From NCBI RefSeq assembly GCF_039909015.1, contig NZ_CP150919.1, positions 4,750,501-4,814,500 of the forward strand: 64,000 nt of DNA, given 5' to 3'. Source of the DNA: Pseudomonas grandcourensis. GTDB lineage: Bacteria > Pseudomonadota > Gammaproteobacteria > Pseudomonadales > Pseudomonadaceae. Below are positions 26,276 through 35,601 of this stretch, piece after piece. The notes beneath the pieces were generated by a model. It searched no databases, was not told the DNA's origin, and worked only from the letters and a program-made list of their open reading frames with translations. Each line of letters begins with the position of its first letter. The first letter of the stretch is position 1. The position numbers and the translations under genes were made by a program.

Positions 26276-26306
26276 TTTCACCTGTTTCAGCAAATCGCAG
26301 ACAAAG

Positions 26307-26332
26307 AAAAGCCCGGCCTGAGCCGGGCTTTT
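26307..26332. terminator. Bidirectional terminator between cobA and oprF
   Basis: AAAAGCCCGGC pairs with GCCGGGCTTTT around a CTGA loop. It ends both convergent transcripts. Confidence 0.92.
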
Positions 26333-26350
26333 CTCAGAGCTGCGAGCTAA

Positions 26351-27394
26351 TTACTTAGCGTGAGCTTCAACCTGCGCTTCTACGCGACGGTTAACAGCGC
26401 GACCAGCTTCAGTTTTGTTGTCAGCAACTGGGCGGGATTCGCCGTAGCCAACGGACTGAACGCGGGACGACTCAACACCGTACTGGTTGGTCAGAACTTG
26501 TTTAACGGCGCTTGCACGACGCTCGGACAGTTTCTGGTTGTAAGCGTCAGGACCGACGGAGTCAGTGTGACCTTCAACAGTAGTGGTGGTGGATGGGTAC
26601 TGCTTCATGAAGTCAGCCAGGTTCTTGATGTCGCCGTAGCTGTTTGGCTTGACTACCGACTTGTCGAAGTCGAACTTCACGTCCAGCTCTACACGAACGA
26701 CTTCAGCAACAGCTGGGCAGCCATCAGCGTCAACAGTTACGTTGGCTGGGGTGTCCGGGCACTTGTCAACGTTGTCGCAAACGCCATCGTTGTCGCTGTC
26801 GGAGCAAACTTCTGGAGCTGGAGCTGCAGCGACAGGCTTGTTGCCGCCACCGAAGTTAACACCCAGACCTACGGACGGGATGTAGTCCCACTTGCCGTTG
26901 TCCAGCTTGTAGTCAGCTTCTACGCCAGCACGAGCGTAGACGTTTTCCAGGAAGTAGTACTTCAGGCCAGCGCCTGCAGTCAGGAAAGTCGACTGGTCAC
27001 GACCGGTGTGGCCGTCAGCGGCTACGTTGGTCATGCTGCCGTGCTTAACACCACCTTGAACGTAAGGACGCAGAGCGTCGCCAGCGTTGTTGAAGTGGTA
27101 CTGAGCGTTCAGACCGAACTGGTCGCCTTCGATTTTCTGATTACCAGTACCGTTGTTCGAACGGGTGTGGTCGTCATTGTTGTAGGTCAAGTTCAACGAT
27201 ACGTCGTCGGTCAAGAAGTAACCGATGGAGGCGCCAGGAGTGTAGCCGTCTTCAACGTTCTTAACGCTGTCGTTGTACTTCTTCCCGTAGTTGAGCTCGC
27301 CTTCAACTGCGCCTTGGCCTTGTGCCAATGCGCCGAACGAAGTAGCGGCAATAAGAGTACCAATGGCCAAGCCCAAGGTGTTTTTCAGTTTCAT
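26351..27394 (-). CDS. oprF: Major outer-membrane porin OprF
   Basis: OprF is the general porin and cell-wall anchor of Pseudomonas. The 347-residue precursor has a signal peptide (cleaved near ALA-QGQGAVEG), an N-terminal eight-stranded barrel, a proline/alanine hinge (NKPVAAAPAPEV), a cysteine-rich calcium-type segment (SDSDNDGVCDNVDKCPD) and a C-terminal OmpA-like peptidoglycan domain (GHTDSVGPDAYNQKLSERRA). Lower GC and strong codon bias fit very high expression. sigX lies upstream on the same strand, which in known species contributes to oprF transcription. Confidence 0.97.
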   Translation of the reverse strand: MKLKNTLGLAIGTLIAATSFGALAQGQGAVEGELNYGKKYNDSVKNVEDGYTPGASIGYFLTDDVSLNLTYNNDDHTRSNNGTGNQKIEGDQFGLNAQYHFNNAGDALRPYVQGGVKHGSMTNVAADGHTGRDQSTFLTAGAGLKYYFLENVYARAGVEADYKLDNGKWDYIPSVGLGVNFGGGNKPVAAAPAPEVCSDSDNDGVCDNVDKCPDTPANVTVDADGCPAVAEVVRVELDVKFDFDKSVVKPNSYGDIKNLADFMKQYPSTTTTVEGHTDSVGPDAYNQKLSERRASAVKQVLTNQYGVESSRVQSVGYGESRPVADNKTEAGRAVNRRVEAQVEAHAK

Positions 27395-27501
27395 CCGTTA
27401 AATCCCCATCTGGTGATTGTGAAGCAGTCCCGCAAACCGGGGGACAACTCGGCGGCAAGTCTAACAGAACTTGCCTACACGTAAGAGATATTTGCGCTGA
27501 A

Positions 27502-28092
27502 CTAAGTTTCAGCAATGCCTGCAAATTTCTCACGCAATTTATCTAGAGCGCGTTTGTACCGCATTTTTGTTGCACTCAAACCCATGTGCATGATGTCTGC
27601 GATCTCCTGAAACTCCAGCTCTGCGACAAATCGTAGCACCAGAATTTCCCGGTCAATCGGGTTCACATACACCAACCAGCGATCAAGTCCACCTTTTTCC
27701 TCAGGTTTCGGCGTCTTTTCTTCGGACGCTTCCTCGAGGGGGTCAAGACTCAATGCGTCCATCAAGCGACGCTTTCGCCGTTCCTTTCGATACTGTGTGA
27801 TGCACTCGTTGTACGTGATGCTATATAGCCATGTCTTGAACTTCGATTTACCTTCGAAGTTCTTCAGGCCATACAGCACCTTCAACATGACCTCCTGACA
27901 GACATCGTCTGCGTCGCGATCGTTCCCGAGATAACGTGCGCACACGTTAAATAATGTTCGCTGGTAACGCCGCATCAGTTCTTCATAAGCGCGTGTTACG
28001 TGAAACAGCTCGGTATGCGAGCGCGCGACCAACTCCTCATCAGAGAGCTCGCGGGGGTCGTAGCGCATGGATAACGATTGGGCTTTATTCAA
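27502..28092 (-). CDS. sigX: ECF sigma factor SigX
   Basis: A 196-residue extracytoplasmic-function sigma factor controlling envelope and lipid genes, including oprF. Region 2 (YQRTLFNVCARYLGNDRDAD, about residues 45-65) and region 4 (FQEIADIMHMGLSATKMRYK) are clear. The start is a TTG at 28092; the alternative ATG lies eight codons downstream. TTG is preferred because MNKAQSLSMRYDPRELSDEE keeps the full family N-terminus. No anti-sigma gene is adjacent; the neighbouring cmpX is a candidate input. Confidence 0.94.
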   Translation of the reverse strand: MNKAQSLSMRYDPRELSDEELVARSHTELFHVTRAYEELMRRYQRTLFNVCARYLGNDRDADDVCQEVMLKVLYGLKNFEGKSKFKTWLYSITYNECITQYRKERRKRRLMDALSLDPLEEASEEKTPKPEEKGGLDRWLVYVNPIDREILVLRFVAELEFQEIADIMHMGLSATKMRYKRALDKLREKFAGIAET

Positions 28093-28182
28093 AACAAGTC
28101 GGGCCGACAGTCAGGTCAATGTCCGCCGCAGCCAGCGTGAGCAGGCATTTTGCGGCGGCATACATTAGCAGGGTTTGCCGGG

Positions 28183-29007
28183 TTAGCGGCTACTCACATG
28201 CTGCTCAAGGAGGATCCGATTGGAAAGAGAGACTAGCTCACCCTCATCGGTCAGCAATGTGGTTTTAACCGTGCCGATCTCTTCGATCTGGCCTTCGACC
28301 TCGCCAACACGCACTTGTTGCCCAACCTGGTACAGCTCACGCACGTAGATTCCCGCAAGAATCTGGCCGGCAATTTCCCGGCTTCCCAACCCCATGGCCA
28401 GCGCTACCGCCAGACCAACGGTTATCAACACAATCACGATCACATGGTTCAGCAGGTCAGTCTTGACCTCCAGCTGGCTGATCGCGACCGAAATACTGAT
28501 GATGATCACCAGGCCCTGGGCAATTCGTCCAAGCCCTGAAGCATAGTCCAGACCCACGCCTTCTGCTGCTCCGCGCACCAGACCGTTGGCCAGTTGCGCC
28601 AGCAAGACACCTACCAGCAACACCAGCGCCGCGCCGAATACCTTCGGCAGATACAACGCAAGCATGTCCAGCGTAGCTGAAACTCGCTCAAGGCCAAGGG
28701 ATTCTGCTGCAGAAACCAGAAAAATAAGCAGAACGAACCAATAGACGATCTTGCCGATCAGGGTCGAAATAGGCACTTGCAACCCGGCGCGGGACAGCAA
28801 TTTGGTCAGGCCGGTGCCCCCCATCAAGCGGTCAAGGCCCAATTTGGCGAGCAATTTGGACAGCAGGGTGTCGAGCAGCTTGGCCACGACAAAACCCAAC
28901 AGCAGCACGACCAGTGCGCCGAACAGGTTCGGAATGAAGTTCGCAACCTTGGTCCACAACGCAGTCATTGCAGTGACGAGGCTCTGAGTCCAGAGATCAA
29001 GTTCCAT
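28183..29007 (-). CDS. cmpX: Small-conductance mechanosensitive-channel-like protein CmpX
   Basis: A 274-residue inner-membrane protein with about four to five helices and an MscS-like C-terminal beta domain (VRELYQVGQQVRVGEVEGQI). In Pseudomonas it lies beside sigX and influences SigX activity and membrane state. ATG 29007 is taken instead of the TTG two codons upstream. It overlaps the direction and spacing of crfX, whose stop lies only three bases before its start, so they form one unit. Confidence 0.9.
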   Translation of the reverse strand: MELDLWTQSLVTAMTALWTKVANFIPNLFGALVVLLLGFVVAKLLDTLLSKLLAKLGLDRLMGGTGLTKLLSRAGLQVPISTLIGKIVYWFVLLIFLVSAAESLGLERVSATLDMLALYLPKVFGAALVLLVGVLLAQLANGLVRGAAEGVGLDYASGLGRIAQGLVIIISISVAISQLEVKTDLLNHVIVIVLITVGLAVALAMGLGSREIAGQILAGIYVRELYQVGQQVRVGEVEGQIEEIGTVKTTLLTDEGELVSLSNRILLEQHVSSR

Positions 29008-29009
29008 AT

Positions 29010-29258
29010 TCAATCAGCCTTATCAGCAGTGCGAGCAGTAGGTTTACGAAGACGGGATACCGGCGCGACATGGGCCGATCCGTTATTCAGGGCGATCATC
29101 AGTGCGGGCAACCAGCGCCCCAGCAGGCTGAACAGATCACCGGCGCCGACCTGGCGGTTGGCGGTTTTCAACACACGCCCCAGGCACGCATCGTCGTCCC
29201 GGGTGGACGGTGAGGCGTTGAGCATGTCGCGCAAAGACTGTTCAAACGGATCGTGCAT
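29010..29258 (-). CDS. crfX: CrfX, small protein of the oprF-sigX block
   Basis: An 82-residue protein starting MHDPFEQSLRDMLNASPSTRDDDACLGRVLKTAN, with a hydrophobic stretch (LFSLLGRWLPALMIALN) and a basic tail. It matches the small gene that regularly stands between cmpX and cmaX; function is unknown. ATG 29258 is preceded by GAGAGG five bases away, better than the GTG two codons earlier. Confidence 0.85.
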   Translation of the reverse strand: MHDPFEQSLRDMLNASPSTRDDDACLGRVLKTANRQVGAGDLFSLLGRWLPALMIALNNGSAHVAPVSRLRKPTARTADKAD

Positions 29259-29320
29259 ACGCACCTCTCGTGATGTCTGTGGGAGACGCGGTCAGTTCTG
29301 GTCGGGTCACATGGTTTCCC

Positions 29321-30316
29321 TCAGACCCAGCGCAAACGTCGGAACAACCACCACTGCCCCAGCGCCACCGAGACCATCATCAGGCAGGCGATCAGAAAGC
29401 CGTAAGGGCTGGCAGAGAATGGAATTCCACCGACGTTGATCCCCAAAAGCCCGGTCAGAAAACTCATCGGCAAAAATATCCCGGTGATGATCCCGAAGCG
29501 ATACATCGTGCGGTTCATGCGCACGCTCAAGCGACGGTCTTCAGCCTCCAGGACCAGCCCCACCCGTTCCCGGGTCAATTCCAGCTCTTCGAGGTAACGG
29601 GTCAGGCTGTTGTTCAATTCGTTCCAGTAATCGCCATCGTCCTCGACGAACCAGGGCAACTTGATTCGCGTCAACTGCCCGAAAATGTCCCGCTGCGGAG
29701 CAAGAAAGCGCTTCAACGCAGCCGCCCGGCGACGAATCTGCAAAACCGACCCGTGCTCAGGAGTATACCGTTCGTCGGCATCCAGTTTTTCTTCTTCCTC
29801 ATCGACCACTTCCGAGAGACAGCTGACCAGATCCTGCACCTTGTTGGTGAGGTACTGCGCCATGCAAAGGATGAGTTCGGAGGCAGTTTTCGGTCCCTTG
29901 CCCTCGGACAGTTGCACCAGCAACTCGTCAGTGGCACGCAACGGACGCAAACGCAGGGAAATGACACGCTGGGCAGAGCCGAAGATCCGCACCGACACCA
30001 TGTCTTCCGGCTCGGCACCCGGGTTCAGATTCACCCCGCGCAAAAATAGCAGCAGTTCGCTGTCTGAAAGCTGTAAAAGTCGCGGACGGGTGTTTTCTTC
30101 GAGTAACAGGTCACAGCTGAATTCACTCAGACCGCTGGATTTGCGCAGCCAGGTCCGGGTTTGCGGATGACTGCGATCCCAGTGCAACCACAGGCTTTCA
30201 TGGGCCTGCAGCTGCAAGGCATCGAGTTCAGTCCGGGCTATCGAACGCGCGCCGCCTTTACCGTCCAGCACCAGGGCATGTACCAGCCCCCATTGCGCGT
30301 TTTCTTCCTCGAACAT
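29321..30316 (-). CDS. cmaX: CorA/ZntB-family divalent cation transporter CmaX
   Basis: A 331-residue member of the CorA family, with a long cytosolic N-terminal domain and two C-terminal helices. The pore signature is GIN (FLTGLLGINVGGIP) rather than the GMN of magnesium-specific CorA, which points to the ZntB side of the family; the substrate is therefore uncertain. ATG 30316 follows AAAGGAG. It heads the cmaX-crfX-cmpX-sigX series on the minus strand. Confidence 0.9.
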   Translation of the reverse strand: MFEEENAQWGLVHALVLDGKGGARSIARTELDALQLQAHESLWLHWDRSHPQTRTWLRKSSGLSEFSCDLLLEENTRPRLLQLSDSELLLFLRGVNLNPGAEPEDMVSVRIFGSAQRVISLRLRPLRATDELLVQLSEGKGPKTASELILCMAQYLTNKVQDLVSCLSEVVDEEEEKLDADERYTPEHGSVLQIRRRAAALKRFLAPQRDIFGQLTRIKLPWFVEDDGDYWNELNNSLTRYLEELELTRERVGLVLEAEDRRLSVRMNRTMYRFGIITGIFLPMSFLTGLLGINVGGIPFSASPYGFLIACLMMVSVALGQWWLFRRLRWV

Positions 30317-30342
30317 CCGCACTCCTTTGGTCGACCCGCGCT

Positions 30343-30834
30343 TTATTCAGGCATTTTCAGCGGGCTGGGCGAGATGATCACGCCGTTGTTGTCCGCATAG
30401 ATGAAATGGCCCGGGTGGAATGTCACGCCGGCGAAGGTCACGGCAACGTTGAGATCGCCGAGCCCGCGCCTGTCGGATTTCCTCGGGTGGCTGGCGAGGG
30501 CCTGAACGCCCAGATCGGTCTGTGCGATGATATCGACGTCACGGATGCAACCGTAGATCACCAGCCCTTCCCAACCGTTTTTCGTGGCTTTCTCGGCCAG
30601 CATGTCACCCAGCAACGCATGACGCAGGGAACCGCCACCGTCTACCACCAGCACTTTGCCATTCCCCTTGAGCTCGACTTGCTCCTTGACCCGCGAGTTG
30701 TCTTCGAAGCACTTGATGGTCACGATTTCGCCACCAAAGGAATCACGGCCGCCGAAATTGCTGAACATCGGTTCCAGCACCTGCACCAGTTCCGGATAGG
30801 CATCGCACAGGTCAGGCGTGAGGTAATGGATCAT
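30343..30834 (-). CDS. rraA: RraA-family protein
   Basis: The 163-residue protein belongs to the RraA / HMG-aldolase fold. E. coli RraA inhibits RNase E; other members are 4-hydroxy-4-methyl-2-oxoglutarate aldolases. The stretch [18 protein letters not shown] and the CIRDVD segment contain the glycine, arginine and aspartate residues shared with the aldolase group, so both roles are possible. It lies 26 bases upstream of cmaX on the same strand. Confidence 0.88.
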   Translation of the reverse strand: MIHYLTPDLCDAYPELVQVLEPMFSNFGGRDSFGGEIVTIKCFEDNSRVKEQVELKGNGKVLVVDGGGSLRHALLGDMLAEKATKNGWEGLVIYGCIRDVDIIAQTDLGVQALASHPRKSDRRGLGDLNVAVTFAGVTFHPGHFIYADNNGVIISPSPLKMPE

Positions 30835-30971
30835 CGAGAAACTCCTGTGAAGAGGAAGACAGCACGAACATCGGTGATGGCTCAGTCACGCAAAGTGACC
30901 AGAACAGCTCAATGCGTCATATCTTAGCCGCAAGCCGACCGGAGCGAAATGCCCTTGTTAGAGCATCAGGC

Positions 30972-31961
30972 TCAGATTGCAGCGGCCAAATCCTGTTGCG
31001 CGCCCGGCAAAGGTGTCTGCTGATCGGCCAACCAGCGCGTTACCAACGGCCAGACTTCAGCCTGGGCTGCCTTGCTGACAAGCATTTCCACGTGACCGAA
31101 ATTATCGCCGAAGCCCTGCTCGCGACCCAGGTTGATGAATTGCTTGTGCTCGGAACCGAACTGCTCGAACAGTTTGCGACACGCCCAGGCCGGATCCTGA
31201 TGATCACCTGCAGCACTGACCGCCAATACGGGCAACTTGACCTCAGCCAAGCCTGCCCACCAGTCCTTGTCGGCATCGCCGAAGCGCCCGAACAAGCCAA
31301 ACCAGCGCATGCTTTCCAGGGCCAGGCCGATGGGCTCGTCCTCCGGACCGCGCTTGAGCCTTGAGCCGGACAACTGGGCAAAACGCTTGAGAATGAAGCG
31401 ACCGCTCCACTCCACCGGTGGAATCTTCAATGGCCAGTAGGTGCGGCTGACTTGTGTACCGAAAAACGCCGCCGAAGCCACCACCGGCTCACCGATGTAC
31501 TCGCCACCCAATGCTGCTGCCAGTGTAGTACCGCCCAGCGAATGACCGATCCAGTGCGGCACCTGCCCGCTCTGTTCGCGCACGAATGCGCCGATGGCCG
31601 GCAGGTCATAGCGTGCGTAGTCGGCAACACGGTTCTTGCGGTAGTCGTGGTTACGCTGGGACAGGCCGTGACCGCGCATTTCCGGAATCCAGACGTCGAA
31701 CCCCAGGCGGGCCAGGTAAGCACCCAAGCCCAGGCCCTTGGGGGAAAACCAGAACCGGCGATTGGAAAAGCTGCCGTGCAGCAGGATCACCGGCACGCCA
31801 CGGGAGGACGACTCATCGGCCATGCCAAGGCGTGTCACAGCCAGTTCGACAGTGAAGTCGGGGCTGTTACCGGGTTTCAAACGATAGACATCTTCGCTCA
31901 GATCGCCACGCCGTTCGGCGCTGATCAGAGCGACAGGAAATAGGTTGCTGCTGCTTTGCAT
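30972..31961 (-). CDS. Alpha/beta hydrolase
   Basis: A 329-residue predicted lipase/esterase-like hydrolase with oxyanion segment VILLHGSFSNRRFW (about residue 58), nucleophile elbow GHSLGGT (serine near 142), aspartate in SAAGDHQDP and catalytic histidine in DNFGHVEML. No signal peptide. The start at ATG 31961 drops nine unsupported codons. The ppsA terminator ends only about 13 bases before this start, leaving almost no room for its own promoter. Substrate unknown. Confidence 0.85.
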   Translation of the reverse strand: MQSSSNLFPVALISAERRGDLSEDVYRLKPGNSPDFTVELAVTRLGMADESSSRGVPVILLHGSFSNRRFWFSPKGLGLGAYLARLGFDVWIPEMRGHGLSQRNHDYRKNRVADYARYDLPAIGAFVREQSGQVPHWIGHSLGGTTLAAALGGEYIGEPVVASAAFFGTQVSRTYWPLKIPPVEWSGRFILKRFAQLSGSRLKRGPEDEPIGLALESMRWFGLFGRFGDADKDWWAGLAEVKLPVLAVSAAGDHQDPAWACRKLFEQFGSEHKQFINLGREQGFGDNFGHVEMLVSKAAQAEVWPLVTRWLADQQTPLPGAQQDLAAAI

Positions 31962-31973
31962 AATCTCTTGCAC

Positions 31974-32005
31974 AAAAAAGGGCGGCATCCAGATGGAGCC
32001 CGCCC
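31974..32005 (-). terminator. Intrinsic terminator downstream of ppsA
   Basis: On the minus strand GGGCGG pairs with CCGCCC (31980-31985 with 32000-32005), with an inner TCC/GGA stem, followed by six T. Confidence 0.8.
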
Positions 32006-32030
32006 TGCTTGAATCTCAAAAAGACCGCTC

Positions 32031-32130
32031 CCTGTGGGAGCGAGCCCTGCTCGCGAAGAACTTCAGGACACCACGTTTATCCAGGATAAACGCGTTATCG
32101 TTGACGTCCATCGCGAGCAGGCTCGCTCCT
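32031..32130. repeat. REP pair, family B
   Basis: Arms of the type GGGAGCGAGCCCTGCTCGCG (32036-32055) and TCGCGAGCAGGCTCGCTCC (32111-32129) in opposite orientation, between ppsA and its terminator. Confidence 0.8.
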
Positions 32131-32158
32131 TCAGAAAGAGCGGCCCGTTTACACCGGA

Positions 32159-34534
32159 TCAGGCCGAAGCTTGACCTTCCGCCAGGAAGAACCAGGTTTC
32201 CAGCACGGAGTCCGGGTTCAACGACACGCTTTCAATGCCCTGCTCCATCAGCCACTTGGCCAGGTCCGGGTGGTCCGAAGGACCCTGACCGCAGATGCCG
32301 ATGTATTTGCCGGCCTTGTTGCAAGCGGCAATGGCATTGGCCAGCAGCTTCTTCACCGCCGGATTACGCTCGTCGAACAGGTGCGCAATGATGCCGGAGT
32401 CACGGTCCAGGCCCAGGGTCAGCTGGGTCAGGTCGTTGGAGCCGATGGAGAAACCGTCGAAGAACTCGAGGAACTCTTCAGCCAGGATCGCGTTGGAAGG
32501 CAGTTCGCACATCATGATCACGCGCAGGCCGTTCTGGCCACGAGCCAGGCCGTTTTCCGCCAGCAGATCCACCACCTGGCTCGCTTCGCCCAGGGTACGG
32601 ACGAACGGCACCATGATTTCGACGTTGGTCAGGCCCATCTCGTTGCGCACACGCTTCAGAGCGCGGCACTCGAGTTCGAAGCAGTCACGGAACGATTCGC
32701 TGATGTAGCGCGAAGCACCGCGGAAGCCCAGCATCGGGTTCTCTTCTTCCGGCTCGTACAGCTTGCCGCCGATCAGGTTGGCGTATTCGTTGGACTTGAA
32801 GTCCGACAGGCGCACGATGACCTTTTTCGGCCAGAACGCAGCCGCCAGGGTGCTGATGCCTTCGACCAGCTTCTCGACGTAGAAACCGACCGGATCGTTG
32901 TAGCCGGCGATGCGCTTGTCGACGCTTTCCTTGATGTCCAGCGGCAGACCGTCGTAGTTCAGCAGTGCCTTGGGGTGCACGCCGATCATGCGGTTGATGA
33001 TGAACTCCAGGCGGGCCAGACCCACACCAGCGTTCGGCAGTTGCGCGAAGTCGAAGGCGCGGTCCGGGTTACCGACGTTCATCATGATCTTGAACGGCAG
33101 ATCCGGCATGGCGTCCACGGAGTTCTTCTTGATGTCGAAGCCCAGTTCGCCTTCGAAGATGAAACCGGTGTCGCCTTCAGCGCAGGAAACGGTCACGCCC
33201 TGACCGTCTTTCAACAACTGGGTGGCGTTGCCGCAACCTACTACCGCTGGAATACCCAGCTCACGGGCGATGATCGCCGCGTGGCAAGTACGGCCGCCAC
33301 GGTTGGTAACGATCGCGCTGGCGCGCTTCATGACTGGTTCCCAGTCCGGGTCGGTCATGTCGGAAACCAGTACGTCGCCTGGCTGGACCTTGTCCATCTC
33401 GGACACGTCCTTGATGATCCGGACCTTGCCGGCGCCGATGCGCTGGCCAATGGCACGTCCTTCCACCAGCACGGTGCCGGTTTCCTTCAGCAGGTAACGT
33501 TCCATGACGTTGGCCTGGGTGCGGCTCTTCACGGTTTCCGGACGGGCCTGCACGATGTACAGCTTGCCGTCGTCACCGTCCTTGGCCCACTCGATGTCCA
33601 TCGGGCACTTGTAGTGCTTCTCGATGATCATCGCCTGCTTGGCCAGTTCGCTGACTTCAGCGTCGGTCAGGCAGAAACGTGCGCGCTCAGCCTTGTCCAC
33701 GTCGACGGTCTTGACCGAACGACCGGCCTTGGCCTCGTCGCCGTAGATCATCTTGATGGCCTTGCTGCCCAGGTTGCGACGCAGAATGGCCGGACGGCCG
33801 GCAGCCAGGGTGCCCTTGTGAACGTAGAATTCGTCCGGGTTCACCGCGCCTTGTACGACGGTTTCACCCAGGCCGTAGGCGCCGGTGATGAACACCACGT
33901 CACGGAAGCCCGATTCGGTATCGAGGGTGAACATCACACCGGCGGTGCCGGTTTCGGAACGGACCATGCGCTGCACGCCAGCGGACAGGGCGACCAGTTT
34001 GTGGTCGAAGCCCTGGTGCACGCGATAGGAAATGGCACGGTCGTTGAACAGCGAGGCGAACACCTCTTTGGCGGCGCGAATGACGTTTTCGACACCACGG
34101 ATATTCAGGAAGGTTTCCTGCTGGCCGGCGAAGGAAGCGTCCGGCAAGTCTTCGGCGGTAGCGGAAGAACGCACGGCCACGGCCACGTCAGGGTTGCCGG
34201 CGGACAGCGTGGCGAACGCGGTACGGATTTCGGCATTCAGTTTTTCAGGGAACTCGGCTTCCATGATCCATTGGCGGATCTTGGCACCGGTCTTGGCCAG
34301 GGCATTCACGTCATCGACGTCGAGGGCATCGAGCGCGTCGTGAATCTGCTGATTCAGGCCGCTCAGTTCCAGGAAATCACGATACGCCTGAGCGGTCGTG
34401 GCGAAGCCACCGGGCACCGATACACCGGCACCTGCAAGGTTGCTGATCATCTCGCCCAGGGATGCGTTCTTGCCCCCCACGTGCTCAACGTCGTCTTTGC
34501 CGAGCTTGTCGAGGGAAACTACGTACTCTACCAA
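32159..34534 (-). CDS. ppsA: Phosphoenolpyruvate synthase
   Basis: PpsA converts pyruvate and ATP to PEP, AMP and phosphate for gluconeogenesis. The 791-residue protein has the ATP-grasp N-domain ([12 protein letters not shown], residues 20-31), the swivelling domain with phospho-histidine in [15 protein letters not shown] (near residue 420) and the C-terminal PEP-binding barrel ([16 protein letters not shown]). The start is TTG 34534, with GGAGAG six bases before it; there is no upstream ATG. It is divergent from its regulator ppsR. Length is normal. Confidence 0.96.
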   Translation of the reverse strand: MVEYVVSLDKLGKDDVEHVGGKNASLGEMISNLAGAGVSVPGGFATTAQAYRDFLELSGLNQQIHDALDALDVDDVNALAKTGAKIRQWIMEAEFPEKLNAEIRTAFATLSAGNPDVAVAVRSSATAEDLPDASFAGQQETFLNIRGVENVIRAAKEVFASLFNDRAISYRVHQGFDHKLVALSAGVQRMVRSETGTAGVMFTLDTESGFRDVVFITGAYGLGETVVQGAVNPDEFYVHKGTLAAGRPAILRRNLGSKAIKMIYGDEAKAGRSVKTVDVDKAERARFCLTDAEVSELAKQAMIIEKHYKCPMDIEWAKDGDDGKLYIVQARPETVKSRTQANVMERYLLKETGTVLVEGRAIGQRIGAGKVRIIKDVSEMDKVQPGDVLVSDMTDPDWEPVMKRASAIVTNRGGRTCHAAIIARELGIPAVVGCGNATQLLKDGQGVTVSCAEGDTGFIFEGELGFDIKKNSVDAMPDLPFKIMMNVGNPDRAFDFAQLPNAGVGLARLEFIINRMIGVHPKALLNYDGLPLDIKESVDKRIAGYNDPVGFYVEKLVEGISTLAAAFWPKKVIVRLSDFKSNEYANLIGGKLYEPEEENPMLGFRGASRYISESFRDCFELECRALKRVRNEMGLTNVEIMVPFVRTLGEASQVVDLLAENGLARGQNGLRVIMMCELPSNAILAEEFLEFFDGFSIGSNDLTQLTLGLDRDSGIIAHLFDERNPAVKKLLANAIAACNKAGKYIGICGQGPSDHPDLAKWLMEQGIESVSLNPDSVLETWFFLAEGQASA

Positions 34535-34708
34535 GGTGATCTCTCCACTAACTGTGTTGGAAAAGCTCAGAAACCGGCTGCTTAAGTGAGCATTTACCGG
34601 CTATATGGCCTGGACCTGGAAAATAAGTGAGAATGCGGGCCAATGGCGGCCGGCAAATCGCGCCTATCATATCCAAGATTCGTTACTAGCTTAAGGCCCA
34701 AGGTGCAA

Positions 34709-35527
34709 ATGAAACGATCTGCTTTCTTTATCTCCGATGGTACCGGCATTACCGCCGAAACCCTGGGTCAAAGCCTTCTGGCGCAGTTCGAAAACATTAC
34801 CTTCAGCAAGGTCACGCGGCCATACATCGACAACGTGGACAAAGCGCGGGCCATGGTACAACAAATCAACAAAGCCGCCGAAACCGACGGCTTCCGTCCG
34901 ATAATCTTCGACACCATCGTCAATCAGGACATTCGTGAGATTCTCGCAACCTCGAATGGTTTCATGATCGACATTTTCTCGACGTTCCTGGCACCGCTTG
35001 AACAGGAACTGACCGAGCATTCTTCCTACACCGTGGGCAAGTCCCACTCCATCGGTGCCAACACCAATTACATGGAGCGCATCGAGGCCGTTAACTTCGC
35101 CCTCGACAACGACGACGGCGCCCGCACGCACTATTACGACAAGGCCGACCTGATACTAGTGGGCGTGTCGCGATGTGGTAAGACGCCGACGTGCCTGTAC
35201 ATGGCGATGCAATTCGGTATCCGTGCGGCCAACTACCCGCTGACCGAAGACGACATGGAACGCCTGCAACTGCCGTCCGCCCTGCGCGCCCACCAGCACA
35301 AGCTGTTCGGCCTGACCATCGACCCGGACCGTCTCACGGCGATTCGCAACGAGCGCAAGCCCAACAGCCGCTATTCGAGCTACGCCCAGTGCGAGTTCGA
35401 AGTGCGCGAGGTGGAAAACCTGTTCCGCCGCGAAAACATCCCGAACATCAACTCCACGCATTTTTCCGTGGAAGAAATCTCCGCGAAGATTCTCGTGGAG
35501 AAAGGTGTGGAGCGGCGGTTCAAATAG
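34709..35527 (+). CDS. ppsR: PEP synthase regulatory protein (bifunctional kinase/pyrophosphorylase)
   Basis: The 272-residue DUF299 protein controls PpsA by ADP-dependent phosphorylation and phosphate-dependent removal. The P-loop-like motif [15 protein letters not shown] lies near residue 153. [19 protein letters not shown] at 34709 is the family start; 22 upstream codons are discarded. AAGG precedes it. Divergence from ppsA places target and regulator side by side. Confidence 0.94.
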   Translation: MKRSAFFISDGTGITAETLGQSLLAQFENITFSKVTRPYIDNVDKARAMVQQINKAAETDGFRPIIFDTIVNQDIREILATSNGFMIDIFSTFLAPLEQELTEHSSYTVGKSHSIGANTNYMERIEAVNFALDNDDGARTHYYDKADLILVGVSRCGKTPTCLYMAMQFGIRAANYPLTEDDMERLQLPSALRAHQHKLFGLTIDPDRLTAIRNERKPNSRYSSYAQCEFEVREVENLFRRENIPNINSTHFSVEEISAKILVEKGVERRFK

Positions 35528-35548
35528 TTCTGCGGCGTCTGACCTGGC

Positions 35549-35579
35549 GCTTTCGCGAGCAAGCTCGCTCCCACAGGGT
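35549..35579. repeat. Single REP unit, family B
   Basis: One arm only (TTTCGCGAGCAAGCTCGCTC and following CCCACAGGG), with no inverted partner nearby. It lies between the convergent ppsR and prpF. Confidence 0.75.
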
Positions 35580-35601
35580 TTGTGGTGAATTCAGATGCGC
35601 G

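Noticed and set aside
32171..34585. 804-codon plus-strand frame
   Set aside because: Antisense shadow of ppsA, in which all PEP synthase motifs are found.
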